From: JBOGEN01 sp050743265 | GTDB taxonomy: Bacteria > Actinomycetota > Actinomycetes > JBOGEN01 | DNA length: 38,260 nt | Direction: 5' to 3' | Assembly (NCBI GenBank): GCA_050743265.1 | Contig: JBOGEN010000134.1 | Location: 1-38,260, forward strand | In this document: positions 16,412 through 24,313 of the stretch, one piece after another | Layout: each line of letters begins with the position of its first letter | Position numbering within the stretch: position 1 is the first letter of the stretch | Notes under the pieces: model-generated | What the model was told of the DNA's origin: nothing | What the model saw: the letters and a program-made list of their open reading frames with translations, nothing else | The model's database searches: none | Made by a program: the position numbers and the translations under genes

Positions 16412-17791
16412 GTGGGAGCCGTACGCCGACCCCCTGGGCCGGGCGGGCTCGCCCTCGTCCGGGCGATCGCCGGGCGGGGCGGCAATGCGCTGCCGGCGTT
16501 CTTCGCGCGGACCGGCCAGGCGCACCCCCGGCTCGCGCACCTCTACGTCCCGCGCGAGCACGTGTACGTGCTCTCGCATCCGGACCTCGTCCGGCAGGTC
16601 TTCGTCGCGCACGGCCGCCACACGGTGAAGAGCCGCGGGCTGGAGAACGCGAAGATCCTCGTCGGTGACGGGTTGCTCACCAGTGAGGGGGCACTGCACC
16701 AGCGGCAGCGGCGTCTCGTCCAGCCCGCGTTCTCCCCCGCCCGCGTGGCCGCGTACGCGACGGAGATGACCAGGGACGCCGCCGCGCTGGCCGACACCTG
16801 GCAGGACGGCACGACCGTCGACGTACACACCGAGATGTCGCGGCTCACGCTGACCGTGGCGGGACGGACGCTGTTCGGCGTCGACCTCCGCGACGAGGCG
16901 GACAGGGTGGCCGCCGGGCTCTCCGACGCGCTCGCCGTGTTCCGGCGGACGCTGCTGCCCGGTGGGCGGCTCATGCTCTCCCTGCCGCTGTCCTCGTCCC
17001 GGCGCGCGCTCGCCGCGGGCACCCGGCTGGACGCACTCGTCCGGCGGGTCATCGACGCCCGTAGCCGGGACGCACACGACCGCGGTGACGTCCTCTCGGC
17101 CCTGCTCGCGGCACGTGACGGCGCGGAGGGGATGCCGCTCGGGCAGGTCCGCGACGAGGTGATGACCCTGCTCATCGCGAGTCACGAGACCACCGCGGTC
17201 GCCCTGTCCTGGACGTGGTGGCTGCTCGCCGGTCACCCGGAGGCCGAGGCGGCCCTGCACGACGAGCTCGACACGGTGCTCGGCGGGCGTCCGCCCGGGC
17301 CGGACGACGCCACCCGCCTCCCGGTGGCCACGGCCACCGTCGCCGAGGCGATGCGCCTCTACCCGCCCGCCTGGGTGATGGGACGCCGGCTCACCTCACC
17401 GCTCGCGCTGGACGGCTGGACCGTCCCCGCGGGATCGGTCTGCGTGGCAAGCCAGTGGGCGCTGCACCGGGACGGCAGGTTCTGGCCCGACCCGCTCGCG
17501 TACCTCCCGGCACGGTGGCTCGATGGCGGGCCGGGCACGGCCGCCGGGGCCGTCGAGGATGGGTTCGACGAGCAGGCACCGGGCCAGCCGCGCGGCTCCT
17601 GGTTCCCGTTCGGCATGGGGGCCCGGGCCTGCGTCGGCGCCGGGTTCGCGTGGACGGAGACCGTGCTCGTCCTGGCCACGCTCGCCCGTTCGTGGGCGCC
17701 GGCGCGGGTGGACGGGCACGCCCCGCGGCTCGACCCGGCGGTGACACTGCGCCCGGCCGGCGGCCTGCCGATGGTGCTACGGATGCGGTGA
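16412..17791 (+). CDS. cytochrome P450
   Basis: A 459-residue soluble cytochrome P450. The I-helix oxygen-activation motif is ASHETT (256-261), the ExxR pair is E312/R315 in EAMR, and the haem loop is FPFGMGARACVGAGF with the iron ligand Cys407. The N-terminal sequence ENAKILVGDGLLTSEG with HQRQRRLVQPAFSP is typical of the class that includes bacterial CYP4/CYP110-like fatty-acid or terpene hydroxylases. There is no membrane anchor. No ferredoxin or reductase gene lies nearby, so electrons must come from elsewhere in the genome. A TAGCGT box just before the GTG suggests leaderless expression separate from the MFS gene. The substrate is unknown. Confidence 0.93.
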   Translation: MGAVRRPPGPGGLALVRAIAGRGGNALPAFFARTGQAHPRLAHLYVPREHVYVLSHPDLVRQVFVAHGRHTVKSRGLENAKILVGDGLLTSEGALHQRQRRLVQPAFSPARVAAYATEMTRDAAALADTWQDGTTVDVHTEMSRLTLTVAGRTLFGVDLRDEADRVAAGLSDALAVFRRTLLPGGRLMLSLPLSSSRRALAAGTRLDALVRRVIDARSRDAHDRGDVLSALLAARDGAEGMPLGQVRDEVMTLLIASHETTAVALSWTWWLLAGHPEAEAALHDELDTVLGGRPPGPDDATRLPVATATVAEAMRLYPPAWVMGRRLTSPLALDGWTVPAGSVCVASQWALHRDGRFWPDPLAYLPARWLDGGPGTAAGAVEDGFDEQAPGQPRGSWFPFGMGARACVGAGFAWTETVLVLATLARSWAPARVDGHAPRLDPAVTLRPAGGLPMVLRMR

Positions 17792-17821
17792 GTCCGGCTC
17801 GGTCGCGCGGTAGCCGTCGCC

Positions 17822-17842
17822 GCGCACGCGCCGGATCCGCGT
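17822..17842. terminator. hairpin between convergent P450 and amidase genes
   Basis: GCACGCG (17822-17828), a 7-base loop, then CGCGTGC (17836-17842), a perfect 7-bp stem between two convergent genes. There is no T-tract. Confidence 0.45.
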
Positions 17843-17854
17843 GCCGGGTCGGCG

Positions 17855-19234
17855 TCAGATCGGCGTCGGCGCGGGAGGTGTCGCCAGGGTCGCCGCGAGA
17901 CGCGGCCAGGGAAGGCGGTCCTCGACGAGCGCGGCTAGGGCGAGTAGCAGCTCCTCCCCGCCGTCCCCGGCGACCATCTGTACGGCGAGCGGCAGCCCGT
18001 CAGACCGGCGTCCTGCGGGCACCACCACGGCGGGCAGGCCCGCGAGGTTCCACGGCGCGGCGTACGGGGCGTAGCGCACGTTCAGGCGCATGTTGGCCAG
18101 CCAGCCCTGCGAACCCCAGTCCCGCGCCGGTGGGGGTGTCCGCGCGAGCGCAGGGGTGAGCAGCACGTCATGGCCGGAGAGGAACTCCCGCGCCCGGGCC
18201 TGCCAGGAGGCAGCCCACCGGTCCCGCGGCAGGCCGAGGCGCCGCAGCCGGGCGCCCAGCGCCGCGTGCACCCGGGTACGCCGCTGCAGCTGCGACGGGT
18301 CCAGCCCCTGGGCGTCCGCTGCCGTCCCCGCCAGCCAGCGGCAGGTCGCCGCGGCCGCCGCGGTCACCGGGTACGACGGACCGGCGGGGACGACCTCGTG
18401 GCCCGCGTCCCCCATGAGGCGGGCGACGCCCTCGACCGCGGCGACGTCCTGACGGCTCGGCCGGACGCCTGCAACGGGCGAACGGGTGGAGAACGCCACC
18501 CGCAACGGGCGCTCCGGGCCCCGGACACGCCCGAGGGAAGGGTCCCCGGCCAGGACGCCCAGGAGCAGAGCCGCATCGTCCACGGTCGTGGTCAGCGGGC
18601 CGTTCTCGGACATGCCGTACCAGTCGAGCGCACCCAGGCCGGCCGGCACGAGCCCGCGGCCCGGCTTGAGCCCGACCAGCCCGCAGCACGCGGCGGGGAT
18701 GCGGATCGAGCCCATGCCGTCGTTGCCGAGCGCGACCGGGACCATGCCCGCGGACACCGCCGCGGCGCTGCCCCCGGACGACCCGCCCGGCGTCCGGGAG
18801 GTGTCCCACGGGTTGCGCGCGACCCCGGTGGCGCCGTCCGTCGTCCCGAACACGCAGAGCTCGGGGACGCGGGTGAGCCCGACCACGACGGCGCCGGCGT
18901 CCCGCACCCGGCGTACGACCTCGTGGTCGGCCGAGGCCCTGCCGGTGGGCGTGGCCGTCGAGCCACTGCGCATCGGTTCCCCGGCGACGGGCAGGTTGTC
19001 CTTCACCGCCACCGGCACGCCGGCGAGCGGCAACCGGGTCAGGTCGTACCGCGCGGCGACGGCGTCCGCCTCGGCGAGCACCGCCGCGACGTCCCGGATC
19101 CAGGTGAACGCGCCGACGAGTCCGTCGTACGCGGCGATCCGTTCGAGGTGCTCCCGGACGACCTGGCGAGGGGTGAGCCGGTTCGTGCGGACGGAGGCAG
19201 CGATCTGGGCGGCGGTCAGCCCGAGTGCGGTCAC
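17855..19234 (-). CDS. amidase-signature family hydrolase
   Basis: A 459-residue amidase-signature enzyme. The triad is complete: Lys78 in VAVKDN, cis-Ser152 in GGSSGGS (150-156) and the nucleophile Ser176 in GSIRIP. The family cleaves amide bonds in small molecules, peptides or acyl-amides; it also includes GatA, but no GatB or GatC gene is near and the length fits a stand-alone amidase. In NDGMGSIRIP the usual GG before the Ser is MG. The GTG at 19234 lies 12 bases after the cystathionine gamma-synthase stop, so it is probably the third gene of a yczE-metB-amidase operon. No signal peptide. The substrate cannot be inferred. Confidence 0.9.
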   Translation of the reverse strand: MTALGLTAAQIAASVRTNRLTPRQVVREHLERIAAYDGLVGAFTWIRDVAAVLAEADAVAARYDLTRLPLAGVPVAVKDNLPVAGEPMRSGSTATPTGRASADHEVVRRVRDAGAVVVGLTRVPELCVFGTTDGATGVARNPWDTSRTPGGSSGGSAAAVSAGMVPVALGNDGMGSIRIPAACCGLVGLKPGRGLVPAGLGALDWYGMSENGPLTTTVDDAALLLGVLAGDPSLGRVRGPERPLRVAFSTRSPVAGVRPSRQDVAAVEGVARLMGDAGHEVVPAGPSYPVTAAAAATCRWLAGTAADAQGLDPSQLQRRTRVHAALGARLRRLGLPRDRWAASWQARAREFLSGHDVLLTPALARTPPPARDWGSQGWLANMRLNVRYAPYAAPWNLAGLPAVVVPAGRRSDGLPLAVQMVAGDGGEELLLALAALVEDRLPWPRLAATLATPPAPTPI

Positions 19235-19246
19235 GGAGGTCCGCCG

Positions 19247-20428
19247 TCAGCCGAGTGCCTGCGCCAGGTCGGCGAGCAGGTCGTCCACGGTCTCGATGCC
19301 GACGGAGAGCCGGACCAGGTCGGGCGGCACCTCCAGCGGCGACCCGGCGGCCGAGGCATGTGTCATGCGCCCCGGGTGCTCGATGAGCGACTCCACGCCG
19401 CCCAGGGACTCGCCGAGCGTGAACACCCGGGCGCGGTTGCAGACCTCGACGGCCGCGGCCTCGCCCGGCCCGCCGGAGCCGGACACGCGGAACGACACCA
19501 TCCCCCCGTACCGGGTCATCTGCTTCGCAGCGGTCTCGTGGCCGGGGTCGTCCGGCAGGCCCGGGTAGTGAACCCGCGTGACCCGCGGGTGCGCGGCGAG
19601 CATCTCCACGACGCGTTCGGCGTTGTCGCAGTGCCGGTCCATGCGGACGCCGAGGGTGCGTACCCCGCGTAGCACGAGCCAGGAGTCGAACGGCCCGGCC
19701 ACCGCCCCCATCGCGTTCTGGTGGAACGCGAGCAGCTCCCCGAGGTCCGTGTCCGCGACGACGAGCGCGCCGCCGACCACGTCGGAGTGCCCGCCGAGGT
19801 ACTTCGTCGTCGAGTGGACGACGGCGTCGGCACCGAGGGCCAGCGGCCGCTGCAGGTACGGCGAGGCGAACGTGTTGTCGACGAGCAGCAGGGCGCCTGC
19901 GTGGTGCGCGATCCCCGCGAGGGCGGCGATGTCGGCGATGCCGAGCAGCGGGTTCGTCGGCGTCTCGACCCAGACGACCTTCGTCTCGGGCCGGACCGCC
20001 GCCCGCACCGCGTCCAGGTCGCCGAGAGGGACGGGGGTGTACACGAGGCCCCACCCCTCGAGAACCCGCGCGAACAGGCGGTACGAACCCCCGTACGCGT
20101 CGTTCGGGATCACCACGTGGTCGCCGGGACGGCACACCGCGCGCAGGAACGTGTCCTCCGCCGCGAGGCCGGACGCGAACGCGAGGCCGCGGGTGCCGTG
20201 CTCGAGCACGGCCAGGCACTGCTCGAGCGCGGTCCGCGTCGGGTTGGCCGAGCGGCTGTACTCGTACCCCCCGCGCAGACCACCGACCCCGTCCTGCTTG
20301 TACGTGGAGACCTGGTGGATCGGCGGCACGACCGCACCCGTGACCGGGTCCGGCTCCTGCCCGGCGTGGATCGCCAGGGTGTCGAACCCGGTGCCGGGGT
20401 ACGCCGGGACGTCGTGCGGCTCCGTCAT
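19247..20428 (-). CDS. metB: cystathionine gamma-synthase / gamma-lyase
   Basis: A 393-residue PLP enzyme of the Cys/Met metabolism family. The PLP lysine is Lys209 in HSTTKYLGGHSD; other markers are YEYSRSANPTR (55-65), FASGLAAEDTF and VDNTFASPYLQRPL. The family either joins O-acyl-homoserine with cysteine to make cystathionine or cleaves cystathionine to cysteine. Sequence alone does not separate the two. A cystathionine beta-synthase gene 4 kb away on the same strand suggests a role in transsulfuration, possibly in the reverse direction as in other actinobacteria. Its ATG lies 10 bases after the upstream membrane-protein stop. All catalytic motifs look intact. Confidence 0.92.
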   Translation of the reverse strand: MTEPHDVPAYPGTGFDTLAIHAGQEPDPVTGAVVPPIHQVSTYKQDGVGGLRGGYEYSRSANPTRTALEQCLAVLEHGTRGLAFASGLAAEDTFLRAVCRPGDHVVIPNDAYGGSYRLFARVLEGWGLVYTPVPLGDLDAVRAAVRPETKVVWVETPTNPLLGIADIAALAGIAHHAGALLLVDNTFASPYLQRPLALGADAVVHSTTKYLGGHSDVVGGALVVADTDLGELLAFHQNAMGAVAGPFDSWLVLRGVRTLGVRMDRHCDNAERVVEMLAAHPRVTRVHYPGLPDDPGHETAAKQMTRYGGMVSFRVSGSGGPGEAAAVEVCNRARVFTLGESLGGVESLIEHPGRMTHASAAGSPLEVPPDLVRLSVGIETVDDLLADLAQALG

Positions 20429-20438
20429 GGCGCCGAGG

Positions 20439-21122
20439 CTACCGGGGGGTCGGGCTCGGCAGCGGGGGCGCCGGTGCGGTCGCGGACGCGGTGTCTCCGG
20501 GCGGCGAGAGCGGCCGGATCGGCGGGTCCGGCACCGGAACGGTGAGCCGCGGCAGCAGCACGTGGACGATCGGGCCGATGCCGAACGCGTACGCCACGGT
20601 GCCGACGCCCACCGTGCCGCCGAGCAGCCAGCCAGTCGCCAGCACGGAGACCTCGATCGACGTCCGCACGAGCCGCACGGAGCGCCCGCAGCGCCGGACG
20701 AGCCCGGTCATGAGCCCGTCCCGTGGGCCCGGCCCGAGCCGCGCTCCGATGTACGCCGCCGTCGCGACACCGTTGAGGAGGACGCCCGCCACCATGAGGC
20801 CGGTCTGGGACCACCAGGCCCCTGCCGCGGGGAGCCGGTGCAGCACGACGTCCACGACGAGACCGATGACCACGACGTTGCTCACGGTCCCGAAGCCGGG
20901 ACGCTGCCGCAGCGGCACCCAGAGCAGGAGTACGAGGGCGCCGACGAGGATCGTGACCGTGCCCAGGCTGAGCCCGACCTGTCGAGACACTCCCTGGTGC
21001 AGCACGTCCCACGGGTCGAGCCCCAGCCCGGAGCGCACCATGAAGGCCATGCTCACGCCATAGAGCACGAGCCCGGCGTACAGCTGGACGAGGCGACGGA
21101 AGACACGGCGGGAGTAGGGCAT
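20439..21122 (-). CDS. YczE/YitT-type integral membrane protein
   Basis: A 227-residue membrane protein with about five hydrophobic helices. The family motif GLGLDPWDVLHQG falls around residues 30-42, and GARLGPGPRDGLMTG in the second half is its internal echo. Members of this family (COG2364) have no firmly assigned function; some accompany transcription factors or biosynthetic loci. The last 30 residues are Pro/Ala-rich and disordered. I took the ATG at 21122, which leaves a short basic N-terminus before the first helix; a GTG at about 21143 is possible. It is the first gene of an operon with metB and the amidase and is divergent from msrA. Confidence 0.8.
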   Translation of the reverse strand: MPYSRRVFRRLVQLYAGLVLYGVSMAFMVRSGLGLDPWDVLHQGVSRQVGLSLGTVTILVGALVLLLWVPLRQRPGFGTVSNVVVIGLVVDVVLHRLPAAGAWWSQTGLMVAGVLLNGVATAAYIGARLGPGPRDGLMTGLVRRCGRSVRLVRTSIEVSVLATGWLLGGTVGVGTVAYAFGIGPIVHVLLPRLTVPVPDPPIRPLSPPGDTASATAPAPPLPSPTPR

Positions 21123-21281
21123 TCGGCTCACAGCACCCCAGACTGCCGCAGCCCGGGTCTCCGTGACCGACCGCCCGCGTCCCGGGACCCCCACGACCTG
21201 GGTCGCCTGACCCCGGGAACGTCCCGCGGCGGCCTGGTGTTGAGACTGCACGGACAATCCGACACGCCGGAAGGACACACC

Positions 21282-21965
21282 GTGCTCTTCGGACGCCTGA
21301 AGTCACGACTGCCCACCTCCGAGGAGGCCCTGCCCGGCCGGGACGCGCGGCCGTACGCCGTCTCGTCCACCCACGCCGTCCTCGGCACGCCGCTCGAGGG
21401 CCCGTGGCCGACGGGACACGAGGTCGTCGTGTTCGGCATGGGCTGCTTCTGGGGGGCGGAGCGCCTCTTCTGGGGCCTGGACGGGGTGTACACCACGGCC
21501 GCCGGCTACATGGGCGGCAGCACCCCGCACCCCACGTACGAGGAGACCTGCACCGGGCTGACCGGGCACACCGAGGCCGTCCTCGTCGTGTACGACCCGG
21601 CGAAGGCCGACGTCGAGACCCTGCTCAAGACGTTCTGGGAGAACCACGACCCCACCCAGGTGAACGGGCAGGGCAACGACGTCGGCACCCAGTACCGCTC
21701 CGCGGTCTACCCGACAACCGACGCCCAGCTCGCCGCGGTGAACCGGTCGCGGGAGCGCTACCAGGAGGCGCTGTCGAAGGCCGGCTTCGGTGAGATCGCC
21801 ACCGAGATCCGTCCGGCCGCCGAGGCCGGCGCGTTCTACCTCGCCGAGGACTACCACCAGCAGTACCTGCGCAAGAACCCGCACGGGTACTGCAACCACG
21901 GCTTCTGCCAGGTCGCGTACGACCCCGAGCAGCAGCCGACGCGTGTCGAGGTGCCGGACGCCTGA
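21282..21965 (+). CDS. msrA: peptide-methionine (S)-S-oxide reductase MsrA
   Basis: A 227-residue methionine sulfoxide reductase A. The catalytic cysteine is Cys55 in FGMGCFWGAE. The motif GYMGGSTPHPTYEETCTG follows, and recycling cysteines Cys204 and Cys209 lie in GYCNHGFC near the C-terminus. The enzyme reduces the S-epimer of methionine sulfoxide in proteins using thioredoxin and repairs oxidative damage in the cytoplasm. The 45-residue N-terminal lead is typical of actinobacterial and enteric MsrA. The GTG at 21282 is preceded by GGAAGGA at good spacing. The gene stands alone, divergent from the yczE-metB operon. The link with sulfur amino acid genes nearby is suggestive only. Confidence 0.95.
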   Translation: MLFGRLKSRLPTSEEALPGRDARPYAVSSTHAVLGTPLEGPWPTGHEVVVFGMGCFWGAERLFWGLDGVYTTAAGYMGGSTPHPTYEETCTGLTGHTEAVLVVYDPAKADVETLLKTFWENHDPTQVNGQGNDVGTQYRSAVYPTTDAQLAAVNRSRERYQEALSKAGFGEIATEIRPAAEAGAFYLAEDYHQQYLRKNPHGYCNHGFCQVAYDPEQQPTRVEVPDA

Positions 21966-21987
21966 TCGCCCCCGGGTCGGCGACGGT

Positions 21988-21993
21988 TAGCCT
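21988..21993 (+). promoter_or_regulatory. -10 element upstream of lsr2
   Basis: TAGCCT lies within an AT-richer spot (GGTTAGCCTGG), 52 bases before the lsr2 GTG, which itself has a strong GGAGGG box. The -35 region is not clear. Confidence 0.35.
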
Positions 21994-22045
21994 GGTCACG
22001 GGTCGCGAGCAGCGGCCCGGCGCGGGGGTACGGAGGGCAGCACGC

Positions 22046-22381
22046 GTGGCCAGTCGCACCGAGGTGGCGTACCTGGACGACCTGGACGGGTCAACGGCCG
22101 CCGAGACGGTCAGCTTCGGGCTGGACGGTCAGGCGTACGAGATCGACCTCTCCGAGGCCAACGCGGCCGCGCTGCGCGAGGCGATGGCCCCGTACGCGGG
22201 CGTGGCCCGCCGGATGACCCCGTCCGGCGCGCCGTACACCCGCGTGCACGTCGACCCGGACCCGAAGGTCGTCCGTGCCTGGGCGGGCAGCGCCGGCGTG
22301 CCGTGCCCGGCGCGCGGGAGGATCCCCCGCGAGGTGATCGAGGCATTCGAGCGGGCGCACGCGAGCTCAGACACCGGCTGA
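22046..22381 (+). CDS. lsr2: Lsr2 nucleoid-associated protein
   Basis: A 111-residue Lsr2, the H-NS-like DNA-bridging protein of actinobacteria that silences AT-rich or foreign DNA. The N-terminal dimerisation domain (2-60) reads TEVAYLDDLDGS and VSFGLDGQAYEIDLSE. The C-terminal DNA-binding domain (70-108) has RAWAGSAGVPCPARGRIPRE with the AT-hook-like RGR at 90-92. The usual flexible linker is short here. Most genomes carry one or more paralogues, and I cannot tell whether this is the main copy. The GTG at 22046 is preceded by CGGAGGG. It is monocistronic and convergent with fadD. Confidence 0.95.
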   Translation: MASRTEVAYLDDLDGSTAAETVSFGLDGQAYEIDLSEANAAALREAMAPYAGVARRMTPSGAPYTRVHVDPDPKVVRAWAGSAGVPCPARGRIPREVIEAFERAHASSDTG

Positions 22382-22394
22382 ACACGCCACCGGT

Positions 22395-22408
22395 CGGGCG
22401 CACGCCCG
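22395..22408. terminator. short hairpin between lsr2 and fadD
   Basis: CGGGC-gcac-GCCCG (22395-22408) sits between the two convergent genes. The stem is only 5 bp and there is no T-run, so this is a weak call. Confidence 0.3.
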
Positions 22409-22430
22409 GGTCGGCCGGACCAGGCCCCGG

Positions 22431-24143
22431 TCAGGCCCGGGCGCGGGCCTTGTGCTCTTCACGCAGCACCCGGCGAAGGACCTTGCCGATCATGTTCTTC
22501 GGCAGGTCCTCGCGGAACTCGACGATCTTCGGCACCTTGTACGCGGTCAGGCGCGCGGCACAGTGCTGCTCCACCTCGTACGCGGTGAGGACCTGACCCG
22601 GCCCCGTGACGATGCAGGCCTTGACCGTCTCGCCGCGGTACGGGTCCGGCACGCCGACGACCGCGCACTCAGCGATGCCCGGGTGCTCGAGCAGCGCGTC
22701 CTCGATCTCTGACGGGAAGATCGAGAAGCCGCTGGCCATGATGACGTCCCGCTTGCGGTCGATGACGGTGAAGTAGCCGCCCGGGGACATCACGCAGATG
22801 TCGCCGGTGAGCAGCCAGCCGTCGCGCAGCATGGTCGCCGACTCGTTCGGCTGCCCCCAGTACCCGCTGAACATCTGGGGCCCGCGGATCGCCAGCTCAC
22901 CGGCGTCGCCGACCGGCATCACCCGGTGCGGGTCGTCCGCGTTCTCGTCGACGATACGGGCCTCCGTGCTGGGCAGCGGCAGTCCGACCGTGCCCGCCCG
23001 CGCGTTCGCGTTCAGCGGGTTCGCCAGCGCCACCGGGGAGCTCTCGGTCAGGCCGTACCCCTCGACGAGGTTGCCGCCGGTCTCCTTCTGGAACTCGTCC
23101 ACGACCTCCGGCGGCAGCCGCATCGCCCCTGACACGCACGTCCGGATCGACTTGAGGTCGTACCTCTCGAGCCGGGGGTGCTCGAGCAGCTTGCTGTACA
23201 TCGGGGGGACGCCGGGGAAGATCGTCGGGCGGTACTTCTTCACCGCGTCCAGCACGAGGTCCGGCTCGAACAGCGGCAGCAGCACGAGCGATCCGGCGAC
23301 GAACACCGTCGTCGTGAGGCACAGGGTGAGACCGTAGACGTGGAAGAGAGGGAGCACCGCGAGGGTGGTCTCCTTGCCCTTCACCACCTGGTAGTCCCAC
23401 GTCCCCGTCTGGTGGGCGTTCGCCACCAGGGCGCGGTGGGTGAGCATCGCGCCCTTGGGCAGGCCGGTCGTGCCCCCGGTGTACTGGAGCAGGGCCACGT
23501 CCTGGGAGGGGTCGACCCGCACCTGGCGGTGGCCGCCCGGGGCGTCCGCGAGCATCTGGACGAAGTCGAGCACCTCCGCGGACAGCGGCAGCTCGGTCAC
23601 GAGCTTCTCGCGCTTCTCCCGGGCCGAGGCGAGCGGCAGGGACAGCAGGCGGCGCTTCGTCCACGGGAGGTAGTCCGCCAGCGAGGTCACCACGATGTCC
23701 CGGACGGCGGTGCCCAGCCGGGCCTCGGCCACCCGCTCGTACACGCCGTCGTAGCAGACCACGACCTTCGAGCCCGAGTCGGTGAGCTGGTGGTGCAGCT
23801 CGGGCACGGTGTAGAGCGGGTTGTGCTGGACGACGACTGCACCGAGCCGGAGCACGGCGTAGAACGAGATGACGGCCTGCGGGCAGTTGGGCAGCACGAG
23901 CGCGACCCGGTCCCCGCGGCGCACGCCGACGTCGCTGAGGGCCGAGGCGAACCGGTCGACGTGGTCGACGAGCCGCCGGTACGTCATCGTGCGCCCGAAG
24001 AACGCGATGGCCGTACGCCGGGGGAACTGCTCGGCGGCGTCGTCGAGCAGCCGGGTGAGCGGCACGTCCGGGACGTCGATCTCCGGGGGAATGCCCGCGG
24101 GGTACCAGCGCAACCAGGGCCGTTCGTCGTATGCGACCGTCAT
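22431..24143 (-). CDS. fadD: long-chain acyl-CoA synthetase (FadD type)
   Basis: A 570-residue ANL-superfamily acyl-CoA ligase. The AMP-binding P-loop reads YTGGTTGLPKGAMLTH, followed by GYGLTESSP, GWLLTGDI and the catalytic lysine in PKNMIGKVLRR near the C-terminus. It adenylates a fatty acid and transfers it to CoA, the entry step of beta-oxidation or lipid building. The ATG at 24143 gives a full-length N-terminus (YDERPWLRWYPAGIPPEI). There is a 170-base gap from the upstream cbs gene, with two hairpins, so it has its own promoter; TACAGT on the minus strand is a possible -10. Chain length preference is not evident from sequence. The basic KARARA tail is unusual but minor. Confidence 0.9.
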   Translation of the reverse strand: MTVAYDERPWLRWYPAGIPPEIDVPDVPLTRLLDDAAEQFPRRTAIAFFGRTMTYRRLVDHVDRFASALSDVGVRRGDRVALVLPNCPQAVISFYAVLRLGAVVVQHNPLYTVPELHHQLTDSGSKVVVCYDGVYERVAEARLGTAVRDIVVTSLADYLPWTKRRLLSLPLASAREKREKLVTELPLSAEVLDFVQMLADAPGGHRQVRVDPSQDVALLQYTGGTTGLPKGAMLTHRALVANAHQTGTWDYQVVKGKETTLAVLPLFHVYGLTLCLTTTVFVAGSLVLLPLFEPDLVLDAVKKYRPTIFPGVPPMYSKLLEHPRLERYDLKSIRTCVSGAMRLPPEVVDEFQKETGGNLVEGYGLTESSPVALANPLNANARAGTVGLPLPSTEARIVDENADDPHRVMPVGDAGELAIRGPQMFSGYWGQPNESATMLRDGWLLTGDICVMSPGGYFTVIDRKRDVIMASGFSIFPSEIEDALLEHPGIAECAVVGVPDPYRGETVKACIVTGPGQVLTAYEVEQHCAARLTAYKVPKIVEFREDLPKNMIGKVLRRVLREEHKARARA

Positions 24144-24256
24144 GTGCTCACCCTTCGGTGCCAGCGCCCGGCTCGGAAGGACGCAGGCGCAGTTACTGTA
24201 GAGCTACCCAGGTCGCAGGCCTTCACGTGCCCGTCACCTGGCATGACTCACCGTGT

Positions 24257-24311
24257 TCGGGGAGTGGCCCCGAGGTGTCCGCCAGGGGGTCACGGACGCC
24301 CGTCGGCGTCC
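24257..24311 (-). terminator. two hairpins after cbs
   Basis: GGACGC-ccgtcg-GCGTCC (24294-24311) lies 3 bases after the cbs stop. A second hairpin, TCGGGG-agtgg-CCCCGA (24257-24273), follows. Together they probably end cbs transcription before fadD. Confidence 0.5.
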
Positions 24312-24313
24312 GG

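Noticed and set aside
18168..20219. 683-codon minus-strand frame overlapping the amidase and metB genes
   Set aside because: Out of frame with two enzymes that have complete catalytic motifs; the composition is that of a shadow frame.
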